In this document: positions 21,303 to 29,969 of the stretch, piece by piece
Position numbering within the stretch: the stretch's first letter is position 1
How the letters are laid out: every line of letters begins with the position of its first letter
Assembly (NCBI RefSeq): GCF_001945395.1
Contig: NZ_MSXV01000035.1
Coordinates: 1 to 54,975, forward strand
Length of the DNA stretch: 54,975 nucleotides
Source of the DNA: Pseudomonas sp. PA15(2017)
GTDB taxonomy: Bacteria; Pseudomonadota; Gammaproteobacteria; Pseudomonadales; Pseudomonadaceae
Direction: 5' to 3'
The notes under the pieces: model-generated
What the model saw: the letters and a program-made list of their open reading frames with translations, nothing else
Databases searched by the model: none
What the model was told of the DNA's origin: nothing
Position numbers and translations under genes: made by a program

Positions 21303-21420
21303 CTGCTGCATGTATTCGGAGCCTTACGGAAAACGACTGATCGTTCTCCGTATTCGGGGGGTAGCCCCCGGGCGCACGCAGCACACGCCAAGCGGTAAAT
21401 GTTACGTGGCTGCGCCAGGT
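21303..21420 (-). promoter_or_regulatory. Structured nhaA leader RNA, candidate alkali-cation riboswitch
   Basis: On the nhaA-sense strand the leader contains a very stable GGGGG-CTA-CCCCC stem (21357-21369). It is followed by an 11-bp hairpin with a TCAG loop (21326-21351), flanked on both sides by the direct repeat CCGAATA. ACATTTACCGC and a GCGTG...GCGCC segment precede it. About 190 bases separate this from the nhaA start. nhaA genes in other bacteria are known to carry cation-sensing leader RNAs (the nhaA-I and nhaA-II motifs, Li+/Na+ riboswitches). The resemblance here is from memory and needs a covariance search. The rest of 21112-21641 holds no convincing gene. Confidence 0.55.
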
Positions 21421-21641
21421 GCATCAACCAGCGCTTGTATCCATCTTTTTCAGCTTTCGAATTTGCGCCGCTCGATCATTGGCGTGGGCCTCGTGGCGCA
21501 AGCGAGCTCGCTCATCACGGGTGGAGCCGTAAAGCGGGAGGATTTCTGGTCTGTCTGGGTGATCGTCACTGCCGCGATGCAATGGCCCGGCCCATTGCGG
21601 GTTCAGGCTGGGAGGGTCGGCAAGCGTGGCGGCTGCGTTTT

Positions 21642-22130
21642 TCAAAGTTTGCCGATACGGTCGATTTCGTTCTGCAACTCGTCGCGACCCAGCGCATCGA
21701 ACGGCAGATCGAGAAAAGCGCGGCAGCGTTTCTCTATCCGAGCCAGCGTGGCCGCGAAAGCCTCGCTGACGACGCCTTCATCACCCACCACGTCGGACGG
21801 ATCCTCCAGGCCACAGTGCGCCTTCAGTGCCGTTCCGAAATAGACCGGGCAAGCCTCGCCGCTGGCCTTGTCACAGACGGTGATGACGATATCCGGTGGG
21901 TTCGCCTCGAAGGCATCGCACCCCTTGCTGCTCAGTCCTTCGATGCGGATGCCTGCGCGTGCGAGGGTAGTGAGGCTGCGCGGCAGAACCTTTCCCTTTG
22001 GAAAGCTGCCTGCACTGACCGCCGTGAAGCCCGACGGCGCGAGATGATTGAACATCGCTTCCGAAAGGATGCTTCGGCAGCTGTTGGCCGTACACATGAA
22101 GAGTACCCGCATGCTTGCTTCCGTCTTCAT
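21642..22130 (-). CDS. arsC: Arsenate reductase ArsC (low-molecular-weight phosphatase type)
   Basis: This enzyme reduces arsenate to arsenite for export by ArsB. The 162-residue protein has a P-loop CTANSCRS (Cys13) and two further redox cysteines in [13 protein letters not shown] (Cys86 and Cys94), the triad of thioredoxin-coupled ArsC. The usual P-loop Gly is replaced by Ala (CTANS instead of CTGNS). The ATG at 22130 overlaps the arsB stop (ATGA); an internal ATG at 22112, preceded by GGAAG and starting MRVLFM, is an equally credible start and would shorten the protein by six residues. Confidence 0.9.
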   Translation of the reverse strand: MKTEASMRVLFMCTANSCRSILSEAMFNHLAPSGFTAVSAGSFPKGKVLPRSLTTLARAGIRIEGLSSKGCDAFEANPPDIVITVCDKASGEACPVYFGTALKAHCGLEDPSDVVGDEGVVSEAFAATLARIEKRCRAFLDLPFDALGRDELQNEIDRIGKL

Positions 22131-23407
22131 AGGCTCAGGCGTAGCGCCAGCGCCGAAAGGGTGATGAACAGAACCGGAAAGGTCAGCAGGGCACCGACCT
22201 TGAAGTAGTACCCCCAGGTGATGCGGATACCTTTGCGCTGCAGGACATGGAGCCAGAGCAGGGTGGCCAGGCTTCCGATCGGGGTTATCTTGGGCCCCAG
22301 GTCACAACCGATCACATTGGCGTAGATCATTGCCTCGCGCACGACGCCACTGCTGTCGCTGGCACCGATGGTGAGCGCGCCGATGAGCACGCTGGGCATG
22401 TTGTTCATGACCGATGACAGCAATGCCGACATGAGCCCGGTGCCCAGCGCCGCCGCCCAGAGGCCGTGATCGGCCAGGCGGTCGAGGAGGCTCGTCAGGT
22501 AGCCCGTCAGGCCTGCATTGCTCAGGCCGTAGACCACCAGATACATGCCCAGGGAAAACACCACGATCTGCCAGGGCGCTTCGCGCAGAACGCGGCGCGT
22601 CGAGATGACGTGCCCGCGTGCCGCGACGGCGAAAAGGATGGCCGCGCAGAGGGCGGCCACGGCACTGACCGGTACGCCCATGGGCTCCAGAACGAACAAA
22701 CCCGTGAGCAGCAGGCCCAGCACCCACCAGCCGAATATGAAGGTGGCTTTGTCGCGGATGGCATCGCCTGGAGCGCTCAGGGTTGTCGGCGAGAAGGTAA
22801 CGGGAATGTCGGCACGGAAGTAGAGAAACAGCACCAGCAATGTCGCCGCCACGCTGGCCAGGGTGACGGGCACCATGATCGCTGCATACTCGGAGAAACC
22901 CAGCTGGAAGAAGTCGGCCGAGACGATGTTGACCAGGTTCGAGACCACGAGCGGCAAGCTGGCGGTATCGGCGATGAAGCCAGCCGCCATGACGAATGCC
23001 AAGGTAGCGCCTGCCGAAAACCGCAGCGCTACCAGCAGGGAAATGACGATCGTGAGGATCAGTGCAGCGCCGTCATTGGCGAACAAGGCCGATACCGCAG
23101 CGCCCAGCAGCACGATGAACGCGAACAGACGCCTGCCCCTGCCATCGGCCCAGCGGGCCACGTGCAACGCAGCCCACTCGAAGAAACCCGCTTCGTCCAG
23201 CAGAAGGCTGATGATGATTATTGCGATGAAGGTCGCGGTGGCATTCCACACCACTGCCCATACGGTGGGAATGTCCTGAAAGGAAACGGCGCCCGCCGCA
23301 AGCGCCAGAATGGCGCCCAGGCTCGCGCTCCAGCCTACACCCAACCCCTTCGGCTGCCAGATGACGAGCACCAGCGTTACGACAAATACCCCGGCGGCAA
23401 TCAGCAT
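22127..23407 (-). CDS. arsB: Arsenite efflux permease ArsB
   Basis: ArsB exports arsenite across the inner membrane. The 426-residue protein is almost wholly hydrophobic with about 12 helices. It shows family features such as [16 protein letters not shown] ([13 protein letters not shown]), [17 protein letters not shown] and the second-half [11 protein letters not shown]. It is the middle gene of arsR-arsB-arsC on the minus strand, 19 bases after arsR and overlapping arsC by 4. Confidence 0.93.
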   Translation of the reverse strand: MLIAAGVFVVTLVLVIWQPKGLGVGWSASLGAILALAAGAVSFQDIPTVWAVVWNATATFIAIIIISLLLDEAGFFEWAALHVARWADGRGRRLFAFIVLLGAAVSALFANDGAALILTIVISLLVALRFSAGATLAFVMAAGFIADTASLPLVVSNLVNIVSADFFQLGFSEYAAIMVPVTLASVAATLLVLFLYFRADIPVTFSPTTLSAPGDAIRDKATFIFGWWVLGLLLTGLFVLEPMGVPVSAVAALCAAILFAVAARGHVISTRRVLREAPWQIVVFSLGMYLVVYGLSNAGLTGYLTSLLDRLADHGLWAAALGTGLMSALLSSVMNNMPSVLIGALTIGASDSSGVVREAMIYANVIGCDLGPKITPIGSLATLLWLHVLQRKGIRITWGYYFKVGALLTFPVLFITLSALALRLSL

Positions 23408-23426
23408 GTCGGGCTCCTCCGGACGG

Positions 23427-23783
23427 TCAGCAGCATGTGGCGGCGCGCGTGGGGCGGCCGACCATTTCGTTCAGGCGGGCGGTACTTTCATCCAGCCAGC
23501 TGGCATTACCGGCCGCCGTAGCGGCGAGCACCCGGCCGATCCATTGCGGCAGGTCGGGATTGAGCCGGTAATACACCCATTGGCCTTGGCGCCGATCCAG
23601 CAGCAAACTCGCTTTGCGAAGCTGCGCCAGGTGACGGCTGATCTTCGACTGGTTGTCGTCGAGGGCGCATACCAATTCGCATACGCACAGCTCGCCGTGC
23701 TCGGCGATCAACAAGGTGGCCCTGGCCCGGGTGTCATCGGCAAGGCATTTGAAGAGTTCGGAAGGTGTCATCGGTGAAGTCAT
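23427..23783 (-). CDS. arsR: Arsenical resistance repressor ArsR
   Basis: ArsR is a metalloregulatory winged-helix repressor released by arsenite. The 118-residue product has the metal-binding ELCVCEL motif (Cys-X-Cys), the recognition helix [13 protein letters not shown] and the wing [12 protein letters not shown]; it ends in a Cys pair. Neither ATG (23783 or 23771) has a strong ribosome site; 23771 gives the common start [10 protein letters not shown]. The AT-rich region before it contains ATATGTG (23784-23790) and CACATAT (23815-23821) in inverted order, a possible operator. Confidence 0.9.
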   Translation of the reverse strand: MTSPMTPSELFKCLADDTRARATLLIAEHGELCVCELVCALDDNQSKISRHLAQLRKASLLLDRRQGQWVYYRLNPDLPQWIGRVLAATAAGNASWLDESTARLNEMVGRPTRAATCC

Positions 23784-24052
23784 GATATGTGTAGATGCGT
23801 ATATGCGGATAGTCACATATATGGCCCTATCCAGCTAGCGTCTGGTGAGGGCTTCGATGGGCAGTTTTCGAGGGCCGGCTGCAAACCATCCTGTCTTTCC
23901 TCAAGGCACCACAGATGCTCATCCGTACACCGCAAGGGACCTACCTGCTTGCCGAGGGTGGCCGAGGGTGGCCGAGATCGAATCCTGGAAATAACGCCTC
24001 CCGTCAGTGACGGAGGTCATCCTTAAGGCGGTGCGTCTGCCACAGCGCTCGC

Positions 24053-24487
24053 TCAGGCGTTCCGGTTCCCCGAGCGGATGAACGAGTATCGGTCGATATC
24101 GGTTCGCAGTTGCCAGCCCTGCCGTTGCCAGTAGCGGGCCGCTGCCTCGTTGGTCTTGAGAACGTCCAGATGGCATTTCTGTATGCCCAGTGCTTCGAGG
24201 CGAGCGAGGCCGCGCTCCACCAGCCCATTGGCGATGCCCTGGCGCCGATACTGCGGGAGTACCAGCAGGTGCTGCAGATACCCGCGGCGTCCGTCGTGGC
24301 CGCACATCACGCAACCGCACAAGGCGCCGTCGATCTGCGCCACGAAGCTCATCTCGGGGTTGCGTTCCAGGTACCGCGAAGTCGCTTCACGCGAATCGGC
24401 GTCGCGCAGGGAGATGCCTGGGGTCATGCGCATCAGTTCGATGACGGCGTCGTAATCGTCCAGGGTCATTACACGAATGCTGAACAT
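24053..24487 (-). CDS. GNAT-family N-acetyltransferase
   Basis: This 144-residue protein belongs to the Gcn5-related acetyltransferases. It has the acetyl-CoA loop QYRRQGIANGLVERGL, a preceding beta-strand YLQHLLVLP, and a C-terminal AARYWQRQGW as is normal in the family. The substrate cannot be told. The ATG at 24487 has GAGGTG upstream; an in-frame GTG at 24493 would add two residues. It is transcribed away from the broken kinase gene. The 23822-24052 spacer towards arsR holds only a short GAGGGTGGCC tandem duplication near 23954. Confidence 0.85.
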   Translation of the reverse strand: MFSIRVMTLDDYDAVIELMRMTPGISLRDADSREATSRYLERNPEMSFVAQIDGALCGCVMCGHDGRRGYLQHLLVLPQYRRQGIANGLVERGLARLEALGIQKCHLDVLKTNEAAARYWQRQGWQLRTDIDRYSFIRSGNRNA

Positions 24488-24713
24488 TGGCACCTCGCTG
24501 TATGGGGCCTGACCGGTCAGGCGTACTCGAATCGCCTGTTCAGGCCGCTTACTGTCCGTCGCTCGGTATCGTCACATTGATGCTTCACGGTTGCCTTTCT
24601 GAGACACTGAAACCGACCATACTGAGACGAGAAGGTCGCGCCACAACACCTCTTTCCCACCTTCAATTTGAACGAGACTGCGGACCACGCTCCGTAGCCG
24701 TCGGGAGATCCAT

Positions 24714-27285
24714 TTGCTTACCGTACCGATGGATCTGATGGCCGATGACTGCCTCGCTCATGTGCTCGATGCCAGTGAGCGCCTGGCCAGGGCCACCTCG
24801 GTCGACGAGGTCGTCGCCATATTGCGGGACACCGCGCGTGCCAGCGTTGGCGCGGAGGGTGTGGCGATCATCGTCGAAAGCCAGGGCGCTGCTCCTACGT
24901 GGCAGAGGATGCCGCCGCTCCGCTTTGGCAAGGCCAGAGTTTCCCATCCGAGCAATGTATTTCCGGTTGGTCGATGCACAATCAGCAGACCGCCACGATC
25001 CGCGACGTTCGGCTCGACCCACGCATTCCCCAGCAAGCCTACGCGACCACCTTCGTGCGCAGCCTGGTCATGGTGCCCATAGGCCGGCCGGTGCCGAGTG
25101 CGGCGCTCGGCGCCTACTGGTCCGATGTTCGCGATCATCATCCCGATACGATCGAGCGCCTGGAAAGCCTGGCGCGTCTGGCGACCATCGCCATCGAGAA
25201 CGCGCGACTGACCCAGGCGCGCAACCGCGAGGTGGCCATCGGCAATGCGCAGAAACGTATTCTCGAACTGGCGGTAGAGGAAGCGCCGCTGAACGTCACC
25301 CTGGATGCCATCGTGCGCGAAGTGGACGGGCTATCGGTGTCTGGTTTCATGGGCAGCATCCTGCTTCTCGATGAAGCTTGGAAGCGCCTGGAGCATTGTG
25401 CAGGGCCAGGCCTGCCTTGCGCCTACAAAGGCGCCGTCAACGGCATCGCCGTTGCCCCGAGCGCGGTCACGGCGGTGGCCGACATCAGCAACGACCCGAG
25501 CTGGCCGAACTGCGGAACATGGCCGTGGAACAGGGGCTGCAAACCTGCTGTTCGGTCCCTATCCGTTCGGCGCAGGCCGCTGTGCTCGGCGCGTTCGTGT
25601 TGTATCACCGCGAACGCCGCGAGCCACTGCCGGCCGACATCGAAATCATCGATTTCGCGGTGCATACCATCGGGTTGATCGTGCACCGCACCCGCGCGGA
25701 TTCGGCGATTCGTATCAGCGAGGCGCGGGCGCGCCTGGCGGTCGATCACGCCGATGTGGGGTTCTGGGACGTGGATTTCGTTCACAACACCCTGGTCTGG
25801 CCGTCGCAGACCAAGGCGATGTTCGGCATCTCGGCGCATGTGCACGTCACCCTGCAGGATTTCTATGATGGCCTGCACCCCGAGGATCGCGAGGCGACGA
25901 TCAGTGCCTTCGTGGCCGCCGCCGACCCCGAGCGCCGTGCGCTCTATGAGGTCGACTATCGCACCATCGGCCGCGAGGACGGCGTCGTCCGCTGGATCGC
26001 GGCCAAGGGCCGAGGTGTGTTCGATGCTGCCGGCAAATGCTTGCGCGTGACCGGCACGGCCATCGAGATCACCGCCCGCAAGGCTGCCGAAGAGGAGTTG
26101 CGCGAGCTCAACGAAACCCTCGAGCGGCGCATCGCCGCGGCCATCGCCGAGCGTGAGGAAGTGCAGAAGGCGCTGCGCCAGAGCCAGAAGATGTAAGCCA
26201 TGGGGCAGCTCACCGGTGGCGTCGCCCATGATTTCAACAACCTGCTCACTCCCATCGTCGGCACCCTCGACATGCTCCAGCGCCGCGGTGTGGGTGGCGA
26301 GCGCGAGCAGCGGCTGATTTCCGGTGCCATGCAATCGGCCGAGCGTGCCAAGACGTTGGTGCAGCGGCTGCTGGCCTTCGCGCGCCGGCAACCGCTGCAG
26401 ACGGAGCCGGTCGATCTGGCCAAGCTGGTGGGCGACATGGGCGACCTGCTGGCCAGCACCACCGGCCCGCAGATCAGGGTGGTCGTCGATGCGCCGGAGC
26501 ATCTGCCCGCTGCCATCGCTGACCAGAATCAGCTCGAAATGGCGCTGCTCAACCTCTCGGTGAACGCCCGGGATGCCATGCTCGAGGGCGGGACGATCCG
26601 GATCTCGGTCAGCCTGGAGGTAGTCGATGAGAGCCACCGTTGCAAACTTCCGGCTGACCATTATTTGTGTCTGTGCGTCGCCGATACCGGTACCGGCATG
26701 GACGCGGCGACGCTGGCCCGCGCGGTGGAACCGTTCTTCTCCACCAAGGGCGTGGGCAAGGGCACGGGGCTCGGTCTTTCCATGGTGCACGGGCTGGCAT
26801 CGCAGTTGAACGGCGCGCTGACCATCCAGAGTTCGCCAGGCCTGGGCACCAGCGTCGAGCTGTGGTTGCCGCGCAGCGCCGCCGAGCCCACGGCGGCGCT
26901 GCGCATCGTCGAGGCCTCGGAGCCGCGCCTGAGCCGCGGCACCGCATTGCTGGTCGACGATGAGGAGCTGGTACGCGCCAGCACGGCGTACATGCTGGCC
27001 GAACTGGGCTATCGGGTGATCGAGGCCGCTTCCGGTGAGGAGGCCATGCAACTGGTGGCCAACCGCGAACCCTTCGACCTGCTGGTTACCGACCACCTGA
27101 TGCCGGGCATCAACGGTACCGACCTGGCTCGAGTGGTGCGCACCTCCCGGCCTGGAATCGGCATTCTGCTGGTATCCGGCTATGCCGAGCGTGATGGTCT
27201 GGACCCGGAACTGCCGCGGCTCACCAAGCCGTTTCGCAAGAGCGAGCTCGCGGCCAGCCTGGCTCAGCTGCGCGGCGAATCCTAG
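24714..27285 (+). pseudogene. Broken hybrid sensor kinase (GAF-GAF-PAS-HisKA-HATPase-REC)
   Basis: One ancestral hybrid histidine kinase gene is spread over three frames. Residues up to VAIIVE lie in one frame (start TTG 24714 with GGGAGA upstream). From about 24884 the GAF domain continues in a second frame (CSYVAEDAAAPLW). Around 25504 one G appears lost and the text moves to a third frame (AELRNMAVEQGLQ). This frame runs through a second GAF and a PAS domain to an in-frame TAA at 26194, exactly where related kinases read QKMEAMGQ, then resumes AMGQLTGGVAHDFNNLLTP (phospho-His), HATPase (GTGLGLSM) and a receiver domain (LVTDHLMPG) ending at 27285. Both shifts fit single-base deletions. The part after 26200 could be made separately. 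Confidence 0.85.
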
Positions 27286-27306
27286 AACGAGGCACGCGAA
27301 GCCGTG

Positions 27307-27543
27307 GCGCCTTAGAATCTGTTCATGATCGTGAGGCCCGGGTTCGCCGATTTTGGCCGCTAAGTGGCGGTATCGGTCGGTGAGCAGAACACTTTTGTAG
27401 GAGCGGCTTTAGCCGCGAGCTCTTTGTCTGCCTTGATAAAAAGCTCGGGGCTAAAGCCCCTCCTACGCGTTACGCGAACGGTCGCTTCTGCCCTGTAGTT
27501 GCCGCTTCAGGCGCATGAAGATCGTGAACAGGTGCTTAGGCCA
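27307..27543. repeat. Composite element: ~24-bp terminal inverted repeats around a REPIN
   Basis: The left end (27307-27330) and right end (27520-27543) are imperfect inverted repeats sharing GATC-TGAACAG-T-CT-AGGC. Inside are a block GGTTCGCCGATTTTGGCCGC (27341-27360), which recurs before the window's last REPIN, and a REP doublet (27397-27466) with GTAGGAG...CTCCTAC ends. No coding potential. The right end contains the stop of the short minus-strand frame at 27536-27754. Confidence 0.75.
27397..27466. repeat. REPIN (inverted REP pair)
   Basis: GTAGGAGCGGCTTTAGCCGC at the left and GGGGCTAAAGCCCCTCCTAC at the right are opposed REP sequences, each with its own small palindrome (GGCTTTAGCC, GGGGCTAAAGCCCC). 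About 30 bases separate them. This is a usual Pseudomonas intergenic element. Confidence 0.85.
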
Positions 27544-27754
27544 ACGACCGTAGCGCAAGGTCGAGCCAGGTGATGAGTCGTGCCTGCCAGGCTGGGTTGT
27601 CCCGTTCTTCCGGCCGCGTCACGGCGGGTATCGTCAGGCGGATGACCTGCCTGGCGAAGAGGGCCCCGGTGAGGACCACGCCGAACGGTCTCGGCGTCTG
27701 CATGGCCGGCACCAGGCCGGTGTCGGAATCGGTTTCCACCGCAATGATCGCCAT
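27536..27754 (-). pseudogene. Possible 3' remnant of an unrecognised gene
   Basis: The frame encodes 72 residues (MAIIAVETDS... WLDLALRSLA). The same frame continues upstream with plausible protein text (GRFHAAATPGRLVA) until an in-frame TGA nine codons further, which suggests a gene tail that lost its 5' part. No family is recognised. Its stop lies within the right terminal repeat of the composite element. It is divergent from the TetR gene at 27948. It could equally be a small real gene or chance. Confidence 0.35.
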
Positions 27755-27912
27755 CGCAACGAGCCGGCCCGGAGTCGCTGCTGCGTGAAAACGGCCGTCG
27801 GCTTTTCAGTGGCCACTGATTGTCGGCAGAGCATTCAAGCAAGCGCGCCGCCTCTTTCCCATGGCGAGTCCCCTGCGTTTTTCGCGATCCGAAAAGGGTT
27901 TTCAACGACTGC

Positions 27913-27941
27913 TTGACGAGGGAGAACGATCGTTCTACTTT
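27913..27941 (+). promoter_or_regulatory. Promoter of tetR with overlapping 14-bp palindromic operator
   Basis: TTGACG (27913-27918), a 17-base spacer and TACTTT (27936-27941) form a near-consensus sigma-70 promoter. The spacer contains AGAACGATCGTTCT (27923-27936), a perfect palindrome suited to TetR autoregulation. The -10 box ends six bases before the ATG at 27948, so the transcript probably starts at or next to the start codon. Confidence 0.75.
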
Positions 27942-27947
27942 GGGTCC

Positions 27948-28517
27948 ATGAACAAGACGACGACCGATACCCGCGAGAAGATTCTGGATACCGCCGAACA
28001 GCTCATCTACCAGAACGGCATTCATGCCACCGGCATGGACCTTCTGGTGAGAACGTCAGGCGTCGCCCGGAAAAGCATTTATCGCTATTTCGTGACCAAG
28101 GACGAAGTGGCCGCAGCCGCGCTGAAAGCGCGCGATATCCGCTGGATGTACTGGTTCAGGACCGAGTGCGACAAGGCGGCTACGCCTCAGGCTCGCATCC
28201 TGAGCATGTTCAGCGTGCTCAAGGGCTGGTTCGAATCCGAGGGCTTCTGCGGGTGTGCGTTCATCAACACGGCGGGGGAGGTGGGTAACCCCAATGATCC
28301 CATCCGTCAGCTCGCCAAACTGCATAAACAGAAGTTGCTGGCTTATACGCTCGAGTTGACCGAGCAACTGGATATCGAGCAGCCGCAGGCATTGGCCAGG
28401 CAGTTGCTGGTATTGATCGAAGGCGCAATCACCATGGCACGTGTGATGGGTGATTACAGCGCCGCCGACAGCGCAAGGGACGTTGCGCAGCTGTTGTTAA
28501 AACAGGCCTCGCCCTGA
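27948..28517 (+). CDS. TetR-family regulator (probably leaderless mRNA)
   Basis: A TetR repressor of 189 residues: HTH with [40 protein letters not shown], then a ligand domain containing [16 protein letters not shown], a motif seen in one common TetR subgroup. The ATG at 27948 gives the normal N-terminus ([13 protein letters not shown]). No ribosome site lies at usable distance, since the -10 box is immediately upstream. It is followed by a DUF1348 gene on the same strand after 61 bases, a likely target. Confidence 0.85.
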   Translation: MNKTTTDTREKILDTAEQLIYQNGIHATGMDLLVRTSGVARKSIYRYFVTKDEVAAAALKARDIRWMYWFRTECDKAATPQARILSMFSVLKGWFESEGFCGCAFINTAGEVGNPNDPIRQLAKLHKQKLLAYTLELTEQLDIEQPQALARQLLVLIEGAITMARVMGDYSAADSARDVAQLLLKQASP

Positions 28518-28578
28518 GGGCCTGAGCTTCAAAGACGCTACCCCGACCGATCTATCCACGTTGCCTGGAGGCACTCCC

Positions 28579-29055
28579 ATGTCCGATGCCCAAACTCGCC
28601 CGCCACTTCCTCCTTTCACCCGCGAAACCGCGATCGAGAAAGTTCGACTCGCCGAAGATGGCTGGAACAGCCGCGATGCGGAGAAGGTCTCGCTCGCCTA
28701 CACGCTGGACACCAAATGGCGTAACCGCGCGGAGTTCGTGACCAACCGCGAAGAGGCCAAGGGCTTTCTCACCCGCAAATGGAAGAAAGAGCTGGATTAT
28801 CGCCTGATCAAGGAACTCTGGGCCTTCACCGACAACCGCATCGCCGTGCGCTACGCCTACGAATGGCACGATGACTCGGGTAACTGGTTCCGCTCCTACG
28901 GCAACGAAAACTGGGAGTTCGAAGCCAATGGCCTGATGCACCGCCGCTTTGCCTGCATCAACGACATGCCCATCAAGGAAAGCGAGCGCAAGTTCCATTG
29001 GCCATTGGGTCGCCGCCCGGATGATCACCCAGGCCTGACCGAGCTGGGCTTGTAA
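28579..29055 (+). CDS. NTF2-like / DUF1348 family protein
   Basis: This 158-residue protein belongs to the DUF1348 group of the SnoaL/NTF2-like fold. It contains [27 protein letters not shown] and the aromatic-rich [14 protein letters not shown] region typical of that group. It is cytoplasmic, with no signal peptide. The biochemical role is unknown; members are often induced with TetR partners. The ATG at 28579 has GGAGG upstream. It is probably in an operon with, or controlled by, the TetR gene just before it. Confidence 0.88.
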   Translation: MSDAQTRPPLPPFTRETAIEKVRLAEDGWNSRDAEKVSLAYTLDTKWRNRAEFVTNREEAKGFLTRKWKKELDYRLIKELWAFTDNRIAVRYAYEWHDDSGNWFRSYGNENWEFEANGLMHRRFACINDMPIKESERKFHWPLGRRPDDHPGLTELGL

Positions 29056-29176
29056 GCGTCGGCTTGTCGGCTGCCAAGAGCCTCCAACGGTAGCGCTGGT
29101 TGGAGGCTCTTTCAAAACCATGGAGCGGCTATTCGCTCCAGCGTGATGCGTTGCCGGGGCAGGCAGCCTGCCAGGC

Positions 29177-29881
29177 TCAGACGCTGCGCGTGACCCCGCC
29201 ATCGACCCTGATGTTCTGGCCCGTGATGTAAGCCGCGCCGGTGCTCGCCAGAAACGCGACGGTGGCCGCTACCTCATCGCTGGTGCCATAACGTTGCAGC
29301 GGCACGCCCTGGCGCCGCCCTTCGGTGGCTGGAAGGCTGTCGATCCAGCCGGGCAACACGTTGTTGATGCGAATGTTGTCCTTGGCATAGGTGTCGGCGA
29401 GTACCTTGCTGAACGAGGCGAGGCCTGCGCGGAACACTGCCGACGTCGGGAACAGGTCGCTGGGCTCGAACGTCCACGCGGAGGAAATGTTGATGATCAC
29501 CCCGTCCTGCTGCTGCTGCATGATCGGCGTGACCAGGCGCGCCGGGCGCACGGCATTCAGAAAGTAGGTTTCCATGCCTTGCTGCCAGTCTTCATCGGTG
29601 AGCTCCAGGATGGACTTGCGCGGGCCGTGGCCTGCACTGTTCACCAGCACGTCGATGCGGCCCCATTTGCCAATCACGGCATCGACCAGGCGCTGAAGAT
29701 CCTCGACCGACTGGTTGCTCCCCGTCACACCGATACCACCCAACTCGTTGGCCAGGGCTTCGCCTTTACCGGACGACGAAAGAATACCGACCTTGAAACC
29801 GTCCGCCGCCAGACGCTTCGCGACGGCGGCGCCCATGCCACTGCCAGCGGCAGTGATGATCGCAACTTTTTCTTCAGGCAT
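29177..29881 (-). CDS. Short-chain dehydrogenase/reductase with atypical active site
   Basis: A 234-residue SDR protein: nucleotide loop TAAGSGMG (about residues 10-17), NSAG at 81-84, Ser133/Ser134 of the active site (NISSAW) and a C-terminal AAYITGQNIRVDGG. The position of the catalytic Tyr is Ser147 and that of the Lys is Arg151 (SAVFR), so the normal YxxxK pair is missing. It may bind cofactor but not act as a standard oxidoreductase, or belong to the SDR branch with altered residues. GGAGG precedes the ATG at 29881. Convergent with the DUF1348 gene; the LysR gene behind it is on the same strand. Confidence 0.85.
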   Translation of the reverse strand: MPEEKVAIITAAGSGMGAAVAKRLAADGFKVGILSSSGKGEALANELGGIGVTGSNQSVEDLQRLVDAVIGKWGRIDVLVNSAGHGPRKSILELTDEDWQQGMETYFLNAVRPARLVTPIMQQQQDGVIINISSAWTFEPSDLFPTSAVFRAGLASFSKVLADTYAKDNIRINNVLPGWIDSLPATEGRRQGVPLQRYGTSDEVAATVAFLASTGAAYITGQNIRVDGGVTRSV

Positions 29882-29969
29882 GCTGCCTCCCAGAGGGTGA
29901 AACTGCGCTAATGCAGATGACTCCACACTAGCAGCCGCAGGTCCTGTGAGGGAGGTAGCCGGGCTTCGC

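Noticed and set aside
21112..21384. 91-residue N-terminal extension of NhaA
   Set aside because: It crosses the structured leader, is Pro/Ser/Arg-rich, and the ATG at 21111 has AAAGGAGAA at the right distance.
23945..23980. Short GAGGGTGGCC tandem duplication
   Set aside because: Two units only; too short to interpret beyond slippage.
25423..27096. 557-residue minus-strand frame opposite the broken kinase
   Set aside because: Low-complexity His/Gly/Gln antisense text; the plus strand carries recognisable kinase domains.
27507..28025. 172-residue minus-strand frame over the TetR start
   Set aside because: Antisense of the TetR gene and of the repeat; no domain text.
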